Shown here: piece after piece, positions 25,995-33,913 of the stretch
Layout: every line of letters starts with the position of its first letter
Position numbering within the stretch: the stretch's first letter is position 1
Assembly: GCA_018222605.1 (NCBI GenBank)
Contig: JAAEZZ010000010.1
Location: 97,536-161,535, forward strand
Origin: Alphaproteobacteria bacterium
Lineage (GTDB): Bacteria; Pseudomonadota; Alphaproteobacteria; Caulobacterales; Hyphomonadaceae
Direction: 5' to 3'
DNA length: 64,000 bases
Program-made: the position numbers and the translations under genes
The notes under the pieces: generated by a model
Databases searched by the model: none
What the model saw: the letters and a program-made list of their open reading frames with translations, nothing else
What the model was told of the DNA's origin: nothing

Positions 25995-26177
25995 TCAATG
26001 TGCGCGGCGCCGTTGACGCCTGCGGCGGCGATATAGAAAGGGCGTTTCTACTGCGCATTTCGTAGAGCCTTCCGGCCTCATACTATTCACCTCAACGTCC
26101 ATGTTCCGGCCAGTACGGCCCACGCTAATTGAACCTGAAGGGCTCCCTGTCCAGACGTCGTCGGTCAGGCGATACAT
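25995..26177 (-). CDS. Small ORF with strong ribosome site, possibly frameshifted
   Basis: 60 codons from ATG at 26177, with AAAAGGAGACC just upstream, divergent from the OxyR-like gene. The first 45 residues (MYRLTDDVWTGSPSG...) look like a normal small protein, but the end is an Arg-rich run (YRRRRRQRRRAH). In the next frame the same bases read YIAAAGVNGAAHIDGTVLIR...DIVKAFETALSQP with coding-like composition, stopping near 25927. A single frameshift would give a protein of about 85-90 residues. No family recognised. Confidence 0.4.
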   Translation of the reverse strand: MYRLTDDVWTGSPSGSISVGRTGRNMDVEVNSMRPEGSTKCAVETPFLYRRRRRQRRRAH

Positions 26178-26280
26178 TTGTTTGGTCTCCTTTTTACTCT
26201 TGTGATGAGCAAGATATGAGGCCATATGCAAATTCGCTCAAATCGAAAGTAACGACAATACTGATAGGTTTTTCCGAATT

Positions 26281-27231
26281 ATGCGTCCCACACTAAGACA
26301 GCTCCAATACATTGTTGCCGTGGCTGATATGGGCAGGTTCAGAGACGCTGCAGAACTTCTCGGCGTCAGTCAGCCAAGTCTTTCCGAACAGGTTTCCGAT
26401 GCCGAAGCTCAGCTAGGCGTCACCCTGATTGAACGTGCCCGGACGGGCGCTGTCCTCACGCCTATCGGAGAAGAGATCGTACACCGTGCCCGTATCATCC
26501 TGACCCAGGTTGAGGACCTCAAAACCGTTGCACGCCAGTCTGAAGAGGGTATTTCAGGTCGTTATCGCCTGGGGACACTGCCAACCATCGGCCCCTATCT
26601 TTTGCCGAGCGCCGTTCGTGAGCTGCACAAATTGTATCCCGATCTTCGCATGAGTGTGCGGGAAGAACGCACGGTCAACTTGGACGAGAAGCTAAATGAT
26701 GGACGCCTAGACATGGTCATCTCCACCGCAGAAGATCATGTACATTCTCAGTCGATGCAGCTTTTTGATGAGCAACTTTATGCTTGCGCAGCAGCAGACG
26801 CGTCTTTGTCGGAGGGAACCGGCCCAGTGGAAATATCAGAACTGAAGGGTAAGGAGTTCCTCAGCCTTGGATACGGTCATAGGCTGAGCATGATTGTACA
26901 AAAACTTGCAGAGACTGCTGGTGCCCACATATCCACCGAGTATGAAGGTACTTCGCTTGATGCCATTCGGCAAATGGCAGGCATGGGAGCAGGTGTTGCA
27001 ATACTGCCGAGCCTCTACGCGCTTGTCGAAGCGCAGAAAGACCCCTCCCAGGTCGTACGCCCGATAAATCATCCTCTTGCGCGCAGACAGATCAGTCTAG
27101 TCTGGCGCGCGGGGTCTCCCCTTGAAGCCAACATCCAGAAACTCGGACTTGTATTCAGGGATGTTGCAGCAGACCTCCTGAGCCCGCCTCCCGAAGATAG
27201 ATCACGAAAGGAAATATCTAAGCGAAAGTAA
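26281..27231 (+). CDS. LysR-family regulator, OxyR-like but lacking the redox cysteines
   Basis: 316 residues with an N-terminal winged helix (MRPTLRQLQYIVAVADMGRF...VSQPSLSEQVSDAEAQLG) and an OxyR-type effector domain (GTLPTIGPYLLP, EGTSLDAIRQMAGMGAGVAILPSLYA). In OxyR the peroxide-sensing cysteines lie in GHCLRDQAMGFC. Here the same segment reads GHRLSMIVQKLA, so both cysteines are replaced while the His is kept. It cannot form the OxyR disulfide and may sense a different signal. It is divergent from the small ORF at 25995-26177, which may be its target. Confidence 0.88.
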   Translation: MRPTLRQLQYIVAVADMGRFRDAAELLGVSQPSLSEQVSDAEAQLGVTLIERARTGAVLTPIGEEIVHRARIILTQVEDLKTVARQSEEGISGRYRLGTLPTIGPYLLPSAVRELHKLYPDLRMSVREERTVNLDEKLNDGRLDMVISTAEDHVHSQSMQLFDEQLYACAAADASLSEGTGPVEISELKGKEFLSLGYGHRLSMIVQKLAETAGAHISTEYEGTSLDAIRQMAGMGAGVAILPSLYALVEAQKDPSQVVRPINHPLARRQISLVWRAGSPLEANIQKLGLVFRDVAADLLSPPPEDRSRKEISKRK

Positions 27232-27306
27232 GCCACAATCGATTTTACGGAACCATCTACTTTGTGCATGCTCCCAACACAAATTATATGTAAAGGAGCA
27301 TCAGCG

Positions 27307-27432
27307 ATGGAAGCTGCGCTTATTCGCATCCAGCCCCGGCTGAAACCGAAGACGATAGACGCGTCAAACCCGACATTCGGAAATCGCGTGAGATCAATAG
27401 ACTCAAAGGCGTTCCAATTATTCTGTCATTGA
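27307..27432 (+). CDS. Possible 41-residue ORF
   Basis: ATG at 27307 has GGAG 8 nt upstream and the frame runs 41 codons to TGA at 27430. The peptide is basic and resembles no family I know. It lies alone between the OxyR-like gene and a convergent TetR gene, so it may be chance. Confidence 0.2.
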   Translation: MEAALIRIQPRLKPKTIDASNPTFGNRVRSIDSKAFQLFCH

Positions 27433-27460
27433 GCTGGCGATATACTATTATTGCAAGATC

Positions 27461-28120
27461 TTATCTCTTTCTGCGTGGAACGGGACGCAGAAGAAGTTCA
27501 GTCATAGCGTTACTAATCCGCTCAGACACATTTTCGACCGGCTGGCCCGGTGACAGGATTGCCAGCGCAGACGCCATACGATCTGGCTGACTAAGAGCTG
27601 AATTCAAAATGACGAAAACCATCGCAGCGTCAGCGACAGGGATCAGCCCGGCATCGATGCCCTGCTGAATGAGTGGAGAAGCGACCTCGAACAGAGGCCG
27701 GAGCAAGCGCTCTGCAATAATGTCACCTCTTGGCGGTGGCTCAAGACTGCTACGGGCAATAAAGCCGCGCAGGTCCGGATTTTGCGCATAGTAAGTTGCG
27801 GTCATACTGATCGCCTGCTCCAACCGCCCCCGCAGGTTCACCTCCCGATCACGCGATAGAGCGGTGAGCGCAGCCAGCTTTGGCGCCAGCATCTGCTCTA
27901 AATACTCGACGCAGGCGAGCCAAAGCCCCTCCTTGTTCCCGAAATGCACGGCGACCAAATTCGGAGCGACCTTCGCAGCCTCCGCGATCGCGCGGACGCC
28001 AGCAGCCTCGAAACCATGGTCGGCGAAAAACCTCGGTGCCGCGAGTATCAGTGCGTTACGACCACCAGGGACATCGGCCCTGCGCCGTCCGCGCGGTTGG
28101 CGTTTACCATCTTGACTCAT
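27461..28120 (-). CDS. TetR/AcrR-family regulator
   Basis: 219 residues from ATG at 28120, chosen for GGAGC five bases upstream. A basic tail (KRQPRGRRRADVPGG) precedes the TetR helix-turn-helix (FEAAGVRAIAEAAKVAPNLVAVHFGNKEGLWL, about residues 38-68). The C-terminal half is a helical ligand domain. It is divergent from the DUF1254 lipoprotein, with an 18-bp perfect palindrome between them (28138-28155), the usual arrangement for autoregulation plus control of the neighbour. Ligand unknown. Confidence 0.9.
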   Translation of the reverse strand: MSQDGKRQPRGRRRADVPGGRNALILAAPRFFADHGFEAAGVRAIAEAAKVAPNLVAVHFGNKEGLWLACVEYLEQMLAPKLAALTALSRDREVNLRGRLEQAISMTATYYAQNPDLRGFIARSSLEPPPRGDIIAERLLRPLFEVASPLIQQGIDAGLIPVADAAMVFVILNSALSQPDRMASALAILSPGQPVENVSERISNAMTELLLRPVPRRKR

Positions 28121-28137
28121 ACTAAGCTCCGCAAATA

Positions 28138-28155
28138 TATGTACACTCGTACATA
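28138..28155. promoter_or_regulatory. TetR operator candidate
   Basis: TATGTACACTCGTACATA is a perfect palindrome with 7-bp arms and a 4-bp spacer, located 18 bp from the TetR start and 49 bp from the DUF1254 gene start. Symmetry, length and position match TetR-family operators. Confidence 0.65.
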
Positions 28156-28203
28156 ATTTTACAATTCCCAATCGACCATTAGTTCACCTCATGGAGCAGG
28201 ATC

Positions 28204-29634
28204 ATGCGTCATCTCATCACCCGCCGCGCCATGCTTTACAACCTTTCGACACTGGGAGTCCTGGGGCTCGGCGCCTGCCGTCCTAAAATTGACCCCAATT
28301 CGCGTGAGGAACAACTCACGGCGGTGCTCCATGACACGGTTCTAGACGCATTCTTCTATGCCTTTGGGCCCTATGAATTTGCCCGGTCGATGCAGGCATT
28401 ATCTGGCCAAATTAATGTCGGCGATACCCTGGTTTCGGAAGAGGCCCTGGCAGATGCCGCGCGGAGGGCGGGCGACGCCGACATCCTGATCAACCGCCAT
28501 ATTCATGTGCGCGACCTGGCCGACGAGCGCATCCGTTCCGTCACTGCTCCTAATAATGATACGCTGTACACATCCGCCGTACTCGAGCTCTCGCAAACGC
28601 CGGTTCGCGTAACTCTGCCCAATAGCGGAGACCGGTATCTGTCGGTCGCGCTAATGGACATGTTCACCGACCAGCGAATGATTGGGCATGTAGAAAATGG
28701 CGGCACAGCAGGTACCTATCTGATCGTCGGGCCAGATAGCCCGGTCAAAGATGGTTCCTCAGTGATCCGTATGCCATCGAACGATGCATGGCTCCTGGCA
28801 CGTACCTTTGTGGCCGGAGTCGACGATTTGACAGCGGCAAGAGAAGTCCAGAGCGGTATCACGGTAGAACCAGTCGATCCTGATGCGCAGCCGCGCCGCT
28901 TCAAGACGCTGGCGCCGCCCGAAATGGAGTCACGCACATTTCTGGAATTGACCGACGAGCTACTGGGTCGCTCACCCAACCACCCTCAAGTGGAGCGCGC
29001 CGCTCATTTTGCTGAAAAGGGTATCGTCCCTGGACGCATGGATGCCTGGAGTAAGTTGTCGTTCCGCGCCAAAGAGACCTGGAACGCCTGGTTGCCCCGC
29101 GCGCTGCCTGTCTTGCGGAAAGGTTTGTCTAAAACGCAAGACAAGCCGGGATGGAACGCGCCACCGAAAATTCTCGGAGATTATGGCGATAACGACATCG
29201 TTCGCGCAGCGATCGCTCTGATCGGCTTTGGCGCACTCAAAACCGAAGACGCCCTTTATTTCCGGACCGAAACAGATTCAACCGGGAAAGAACTGACAGG
29301 CTCTATAGATTATCAAATGGTGATCCCGGCAGATGGCGTGCCAGTGAACGCCTTCTGGTCTCTAAGTGTCTATAAACCCGATGCCGATGGACGCCTGTTT
29401 TTCTTCAAGGTACCGATCAACCGGCACTCGATCAATTCTGGATCATCCGACCTGCGCCGTCGCCTCGACGGATCGATCACTCTGCACCTCTCACAAAAGC
29501 ACCCTGAAGAGAAGGACGTTGTGTGGGTTCCGACACCGGAGGGGAAATTTGAAGCGATCTTCCGCACCTACGAACCCAAGCAACCGTTAATTGATGACAA
29601 GTGGTCAGTTCCACCTCTCCGACAGATTGATTGA
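28204..29634 (+). CDS. DUF1254/DUF1214 exported lipoprotein
   Basis: 476 residues. The N-terminus has twin Arg (TRRAMLYNLSTLGVLGLGAC) leading into a lipobox-like GLGAC, so it is likely a lipoprotein. The first half contains the DUF1254 pattern (NNDTLYTSAVLELSQTPVRVTLP, RYLSVALMDMFTDQ, GTYLIVGPD) and the C-terminal part DUF1214 (VNAFWSLSVYKPDADGRLF, DGSITLHLSQKHP, NWVPTP-like VWVPTPEGKF). No enzymatic role is established for this common architecture that I can state. It is paired with a divergent TetR regulator and followed directly by an IS6 relic. Confidence 0.88.
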   Translation: MRHLITRRAMLYNLSTLGVLGLGACRPKIDPNSREEQLTAVLHDTVLDAFFYAFGPYEFARSMQALSGQINVGDTLVSEEALADAARRAGDADILINRHIHVRDLADERIRSVTAPNNDTLYTSAVLELSQTPVRVTLPNSGDRYLSVALMDMFTDQRMIGHVENGGTAGTYLIVGPDSPVKDGSSVIRMPSNDAWLLARTFVAGVDDLTAAREVQSGITVEPVDPDAQPRRFKTLAPPEMESRTFLELTDELLGRSPNHPQVERAAHFAEKGIVPGRMDAWSKLSFRAKETWNAWLPRALPVLRKGLSKTQDKPGWNAPPKILGDYGDNDIVRAAIALIGFGALKTEDALYFRTETDSTGKELTGSIDYQMVIPADGVPVNAFWSLSVYKPDADGRLFFFKVPINRHSINSGSSDLRRRLDGSITLHLSQKHPEEKDVVWVPTPEGKFEAIFRTYEPKQPLIDDKWSVPPLRQID

Positions 29635-29635
29635 T

Positions 29636-29863
29636 GTGATTGTACACAAACGAATGGATACTGTCTTATCACAGATATTGCTCCCATGCTCGTATAGAAG
29701 GTGTTCCGTGTTACATCATGACACCGAAAATCAGACATACGTCCATCACATCAAACCAGATGATTTCGGAATATGTCCTGAAATAGCGGAAAGGCTTCCG
29801 GCTCATTTCTGGAGCCTCATATCCAGAGATGAGCCATCTCAAGTCCAGTTCCTTTGACAATGC
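29636..29863 (-). mobile_element. IS6-family relic A (internally deleted)
   Basis: On the minus strand a start at 29806 reads MSRKPFRYFRTYSEII, the conserved N-terminus of IS6-type transposases. After about 90 degenerate bases the sequence jumps to IHSFVYNHIN, a C-terminal transposase segment (29636-29665). One end carries CCTTTGACAATGC (29851-29863), shared with relics C and D. Only the two ends survive, as in a MITE-like deletion derivative. It fills the gap between the DUF1254 gene and the enolase-family operon. Confidence 0.75.
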
Positions 29864-29886
29864 CCTGCTCACAGTGGGTTTGAGGG

Positions 29887-31065
29887 TCAGGCCTCTATCA
29901 CAACAGTTGGCTGAATCTGGTACTTGTCCACCGCGTCAAAATCGACCTCTACTCCCCAGCCAGGACCAGTCGGCAACTCGGCATAGCCATCTTCATAAAC
30001 AATGCGCTCCTTCAAAAGGTCGTGCTCCATCATGACATGTCCCTGCAATTCAGACGCGTGTCTGATCTTGCTGGCCCGGGCTGCATGCATGTGGAGCTGG
30101 ATAGCGCTACCCAGTCCTGACGGCTGGTTGTGAAGAACGACGTCCAGGCCGCGTGCAGAGGCATAATCGATAGCTTTCAACGCGTTCGTCATTCCGCCAG
30201 GACGCTCCGGATTAATCCCGAAAGCACGAACTGCTCCCATGTCGGCCAGTGTGACGATGTCTCGGAGCCCAAAACCACTCTCATGGGCCATCAAGGGAAC
30301 GTTCGTACGCGACTGGACCCAGGCCATTCCGACAAAATCGTCGCCTTTGACAGGCTGTTCAGCAAAGTCGATCCCATAGGGAGCGATCGCTTCAATACAT
30401 GCCAGTGCCTCATTCGGGTTATATGCCTGATTGTAATCAACCCGCAGCGCAGCATCGGGACCAATAAGCTCGCGCACAGCCTTGATGATCTCTACATCGC
30501 GGCGAAGACCGTCGCCTAGTTTGCAGCGGAATGATCGTAAGCCCACATCGAGCCCTCGTTGTATCACATCGAGGATTAAGTCGACGCTGGTAAGCGGCAA
30601 GACCATGCTCATGGGAATACGGTCAAGCTGCTTGCCCCCACAAAGATCATATACGGGACGATCAATAGTACGCGCCGCAACATCATATAGGGCCAGGTCC
30701 AGAACACCTTTTGCCATCTCGTTACGAGCGACATTGTTGTCGAATTTGTCGTTGATCAAGCCAATCTCGAAAGCAGAACGACCCAAAACATACCGCGCCA
30801 GATGGTCCTTGATCAGGCTCGCCATGAGGACTGGCGTCACCGCCCCCTCCACCAGCCAGACATAGATGTCACCTACACCCACGACACCATTCTCAGTTGT
30901 CATCCGGCAGAGGAGAAAATCGGCTCCGAGCCAATGGTCTTCCACTTTAAGGCCCATGGCTACTTTTCCACTACCGCCCTGCAGCATGTCCCGGATATGC
31001 TCCTTAAACGGCACAAATATCGGAAAGAGTTCGATCTTCCGGATAGGGTCTAGCACGTTACTCAT
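29887..31065 (-). CDS. Enolase-superfamily enzyme (mandelate racemase/muconate-lactonizing-like)
   Basis: 392 residues. Metal ligands are readable as VDYNQAY (Asp), FAEQPV (Glu) and MAHES (Glu), and the barrel end has VVLHNQPSGLG with a candidate catalytic His. The first-lysine motif reads FRCKLGD, so the usual KxK is RxK. The segment before the Gly pair reads INPERPGG, with Asn where mandelate-racemase-like enzymes carry the Asp of the His-Asp dyad. It is therefore an atypical member; dehydration or epimerisation of an acid is the likely chemistry. It overlaps the DUF2817 gene by ATGA (31062-31065) and is the last gene of the operon. Confidence 0.85.
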   Translation of the reverse strand: MSNVLDPIRKIELFPIFVPFKEHIRDMLQGGSGKVAMGLKVEDHWLGADFLLCRMTTENGVVGVGDIYVWLVEGAVTPVLMASLIKDHLARYVLGRSAFEIGLINDKFDNNVARNEMAKGVLDLALYDVAARTIDRPVYDLCGGKQLDRIPMSMVLPLTSVDLILDVIQRGLDVGLRSFRCKLGDGLRRDVEIIKAVRELIGPDAALRVDYNQAYNPNEALACIEAIAPYGIDFAEQPVKGDDFVGMAWVQSRTNVPLMAHESGFGLRDIVTLADMGAVRAFGINPERPGGMTNALKAIDYASARGLDVVLHNQPSGLGSAIQLHMHAARASKIRHASELQGHVMMEHDLLKERIVYEDGYAELPTGPGWGVEVDFDAVDKYQIQPTVVIEA

Positions 31066-32162
31066 GTTCTCTCCTTGCTTGCGACACTAAGCTCAGCCAG
31101 TCCGGCGAGAGCCTGCGCAAATACTTGTTCCGCTCGATGTAAAACCTGTGACTCCCAGATTTTGCTGTCCGGATAGAAAACTCTCAGGAGGCGTTCCTTG
31201 ATCGCTCGCCCGCGCTCGCTATCCAATTCACCGTGGTGACAAAGCCAGTTATCTTCGATCATCGCACGCAAGACGACTTCAGGCGCCTCGGTGCCATATT
31301 CCAATGTCATGGGAATGACCCATGTGTCCGTCAGGCACCGCTCCATGCCTAAATTCATATAGCCACCAAACGTGTCGTCCTGCTCACGCGTCGGTCGCGG
31401 AGACACCATCATGTCGCCAAACCATTTCGCCGTGATCGCCTTGTGGGGTTCGTCAGGATTGGCCGCCATCATCAGGGCACCAACACCTGATGGGCCAAGT
31501 CCCGTGTGGACATCAATGTGGGCGACGATCTCGGCCGTGCTAAGATAGGTCGCCCAGATTTTCTCAACTGTTTTGCGTGACCATTGCGGCTCGCGCCCGC
31601 CGAACTGAACTCCATCGGGAAACTCGTGCTGCCCACTCGAGACCGCCTTGAAGAAGGTCAAGAAGTCCATGGTAGATTGGAGACGCATGATCTCCACCAT
31701 CAACGCATCCAGCTTTTCAGGTGGCATCTCGACTGGATTGAGTAAATGATTCAAGTCGCGATAGGCCTCGTTGACAGGCAGCTCAGCTTCAAAGTCAATA
31801 AAGTTCCGATTTACGTCAACATTCCCTTCGTTCACACGGCGCAGATGGGAAAACCCAAATGGATTGACCCCATGCACCAACATGATCGCGAGGTCATCCG
31901 GGAGCGCCATATCTTTTGCAACGAGCTGAGACTGCACAGCCGAGCCGCAGAATCCTTCAACACCATGCGTCCCACTGCTGATCACAAGTATACGAGACGC
32001 GTCTTCCGGGCCTCTCCAGAACACATCCGTAAACATGCCATCCCCATCAGCACCGCATAGGGGGTGCTTGATGGGTTCGTGAACCCAGTCTCCGGTTTTC
32101 TGAGTGAGGGAGAGTAGGCGGTTTCTGGCCGCCCGATAATCTTGAGAGAAGAAAGAAGGCAC
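31062..32162 (-). CDS. DUF2817 zinc carboxypeptidase-like hydrolase
   Basis: 366 residues. DUF2817 proteins are related to M14 carboxypeptidases; zinc ligands are suggested by SGTHGVEGFCGS (His-xx-Glu) and AHIDVHTGLG (late His), with LEYGTEAPEV providing a candidate catalytic Glu near the end. NEGNVDVNRNF carries the Asn-Arg substrate clamp typical of M14 folds. No signal peptide, so cytoplasmic. It stands between the amidohydrolase (41 bp gap) and the enolase-family enzyme (4-bp overlap), suggesting sequential amide or ester cleavage then acid processing. Confidence 0.85.
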   Translation of the reverse strand: MPSFFSQDYRAARNRLLSLTQKTGDWVHEPIKHPLCGADGDGMFTDVFWRGPEDASRILVISSGTHGVEGFCGSAVQSQLVAKDMALPDDLAIMLVHGVNPFGFSHLRRVNEGNVDVNRNFIDFEAELPVNEAYRDLNHLLNPVEMPPEKLDALMVEIMRLQSTMDFLTFFKAVSSGQHEFPDGVQFGGREPQWSRKTVEKIWATYLSTAEIVAHIDVHTGLGPSGVGALMMAANPDEPHKAITAKWFGDMMVSPRPTREQDDTFGGYMNLGMERCLTDTWVIPMTLEYGTEAPEVVLRAMIEDNWLCHHGELDSERGRAIKERLLRVFYPDSKIWESQVLHRAEQVFAQALAGLAELSVASKERT

Positions 32163-32203
32163 GCGCGTGTTCCTTTTATCTTGTTTTCACTTAGCCAGAG
32201 TGG

Positions 32204-33811
32204 CTATGCTCCGGCGCTTCCGACGAAAGCTCCACCGATCATCGTCCGGACGATTTTAATCTTGCCAATGTCATGCGGAGCGACGTCCAACGGGTTTTGG
32301 CTGAGGACGACAATGTCTGCCCTCTTTCCAACTTCCAGCGAGCCCTTTTCAGTCTCTTCAAACTGGAGATAAGCGGCATTTCGCGTAAACATGGAGATGG
32401 CCTCCATCGGCGTAACGCCCTGTTCGGGGTGGTAGCCGCCCCGGTTCACCGCATAGTCCAGCGCAGCGATAACATTCGTATCTTCAATAGGCGCGTCCGA
32501 TGACCCACCCAGAGTTATGCCGGCATCGAGATAGTCACGGAAAGGATATGCCATACCCGATCGTTCGTCCCCGAGCCGTTTGCCAAGCCAGTCCTTCTCG
32601 GATCGGATGAAGAGAGGCTGGGTACATATGCCAAGGCCCAGCCTGGCTATACGGCTTATAAGTGGTTTGGATGCGATTGACGCATGCTCTATTCGATGCC
32701 GATGATCATCCCGGGGGTATTCCTTCAGCAGACGCTCAAACAGGTCGACGCAATTTGCAATTCCCTGGTCACCGACGGCATGTATGCAGATCTGGTATCC
32801 GGCAAGATGAGCCGCCGTCATACGACCGTAAATCTCGTCGTCCGAAAGTGTCATATATCCATGCGTGCAAGTCTTGTCGGCATAAGGTTCACTCATGCAC
32901 GCCGTACACGAACCGAATGTCCCGTCCGCAAATATCTTGAACGCACGCGGTTTTGACTGTCTCTCATCCATGTCGGTGGATGACTCAACCAGGGAATTTA
33001 TCCCGTCCAGCGTCTTGCCGATGATAATGGAATATACTGACTGAGGAATGAGGTGGCGGATGTTCGGGAAGTAAACGCTTTCCCTGCTCGATGCGGCTCC
33101 CCCAGGGCCCTCCTCATCACTCTGCAGCATGGCCCCGATCGATGTAATGCCATTTTGCGCGAGAGTCTCAAACGCACCAGCACTGGCTTTCAACATGCGT
33201 TTCCGCGAGGGACGCGGCATGTGCTGAAGCGGCAGGCCTGCGGCTTTCTCGTGGAAAAGACCATTAAGCGTGCCATCGGCATATCGACCAATGCTCCCGC
33301 CCTCCGGATCCAGGGTCTCCTCATGAATGCTAGTTTGTTGCAGGACAACTGAATTGACGATCACGCAATGACCATCACGTGCATAGATCAAAACCGGGCG
33401 GTCGGGACATATTTCGTCGAGCTCCCGGCGCGTAAGGGCCTGCCCCGCAGGCATCTTCTTGCCTTCATATTGTACGCCGATAATCCACTCGTCGGGTTCA
33501 ACATCTCCTGCGTGCGAAAGTAGCTTGGCACGAATGTCAGCCATATCTTTTGCGCCCTCGAAGTTGGCGTTCATGGCAAAAAAAATCATGGGCAAGGGAT
33601 GAAGATGCCCGTCTATGAACCCTGGCAGAACTGCAGCACCGTCGAGATCGTATTCTTTAACTGACACACCTCGCTGATCTGCCCACTCATGAGCATCAAC
33701 CACAGAACCGGTAAAGACGATCCGGTCATCCAATGTGATCATGCTCTCCGGACTTGATCCGTGTTCGTCCATTGTGAGGATAGGTCCATTCCGAAAAAGA
33801 TAAGCTGTCAT
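32204..33811 (-). CDS. YtcJ-like metal-dependent amidohydrolase
   Basis: 535 residues from ATG at 33811; an in-frame ATG at 33847 would add 12. Amidohydrolase family 3 features are visible: PGFIDGHLHPLP (first metal His pair), HAVGDQGI and EHASIASK (later His residues), GGSSDAPIEDTN (catalytic Asp) and the closing KRADIVVLSQNPL strand. YtcJ-type enzymes hydrolyse amides or carbamates of varied compounds. It is the first gene of a minus-strand operon and is divergent from an MFS transporter across a 16-bp palindrome. Confidence 0.9.
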   Translation of the reverse strand: MTAYLFRNGPILTMDEHGSSPESMITLDDRIVFTGSVVDAHEWADQRGVSVKEYDLDGAAVLPGFIDGHLHPLPMIFFAMNANFEGAKDMADIRAKLLSHAGDVEPDEWIIGVQYEGKKMPAGQALTRRELDEICPDRPVLIYARDGHCVIVNSVVLQQTSIHEETLDPEGGSIGRYADGTLNGLFHEKAAGLPLQHMPRPSRKRMLKASAGAFETLAQNGITSIGAMLQSDEEGPGGAASSRESVYFPNIRHLIPQSVYSIIIGKTLDGINSLVESSTDMDERQSKPRAFKIFADGTFGSCTACMSEPYADKTCTHGYMTLSDDEIYGRMTAAHLAGYQICIHAVGDQGIANCVDLFERLLKEYPRDDHRHRIEHASIASKPLISRIARLGLGICTQPLFIRSEKDWLGKRLGDERSGMAYPFRDYLDAGITLGGSSDAPIEDTNVIAALDYAVNRGGYHPEQGVTPMEAISMFTRNAAYLQFEETEKGSLEVGKRADIVVLSQNPLDVAPHDIGKIKIVRTMIGGAFVGSAGA

Positions 33812-33874
33812 ATCCAGACCGCGCCTTTCGAATTTAGTGCTGGACACTGGATGCCACCGATGACAAAAAATGTC

Positions 33875-33890
33875 TATAGTAAATACTATA
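33875..33890. promoter_or_regulatory. Operator candidate between amidohydrolase operon and MFS gene
   Basis: TATAGTAAATACTATA is a perfect palindrome with 7-bp arms and 2-bp spacer, 64 bp from the amidohydrolase start and 24 bp from the MFS start. It is well placed to control both promoters; the TetR regulator at 35307-35891 is the nearest candidate binder. Confidence 0.55.
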
Positions 33891-33913
33891 CAGCAGGTAT
33901 CAGACGAGCAAAT

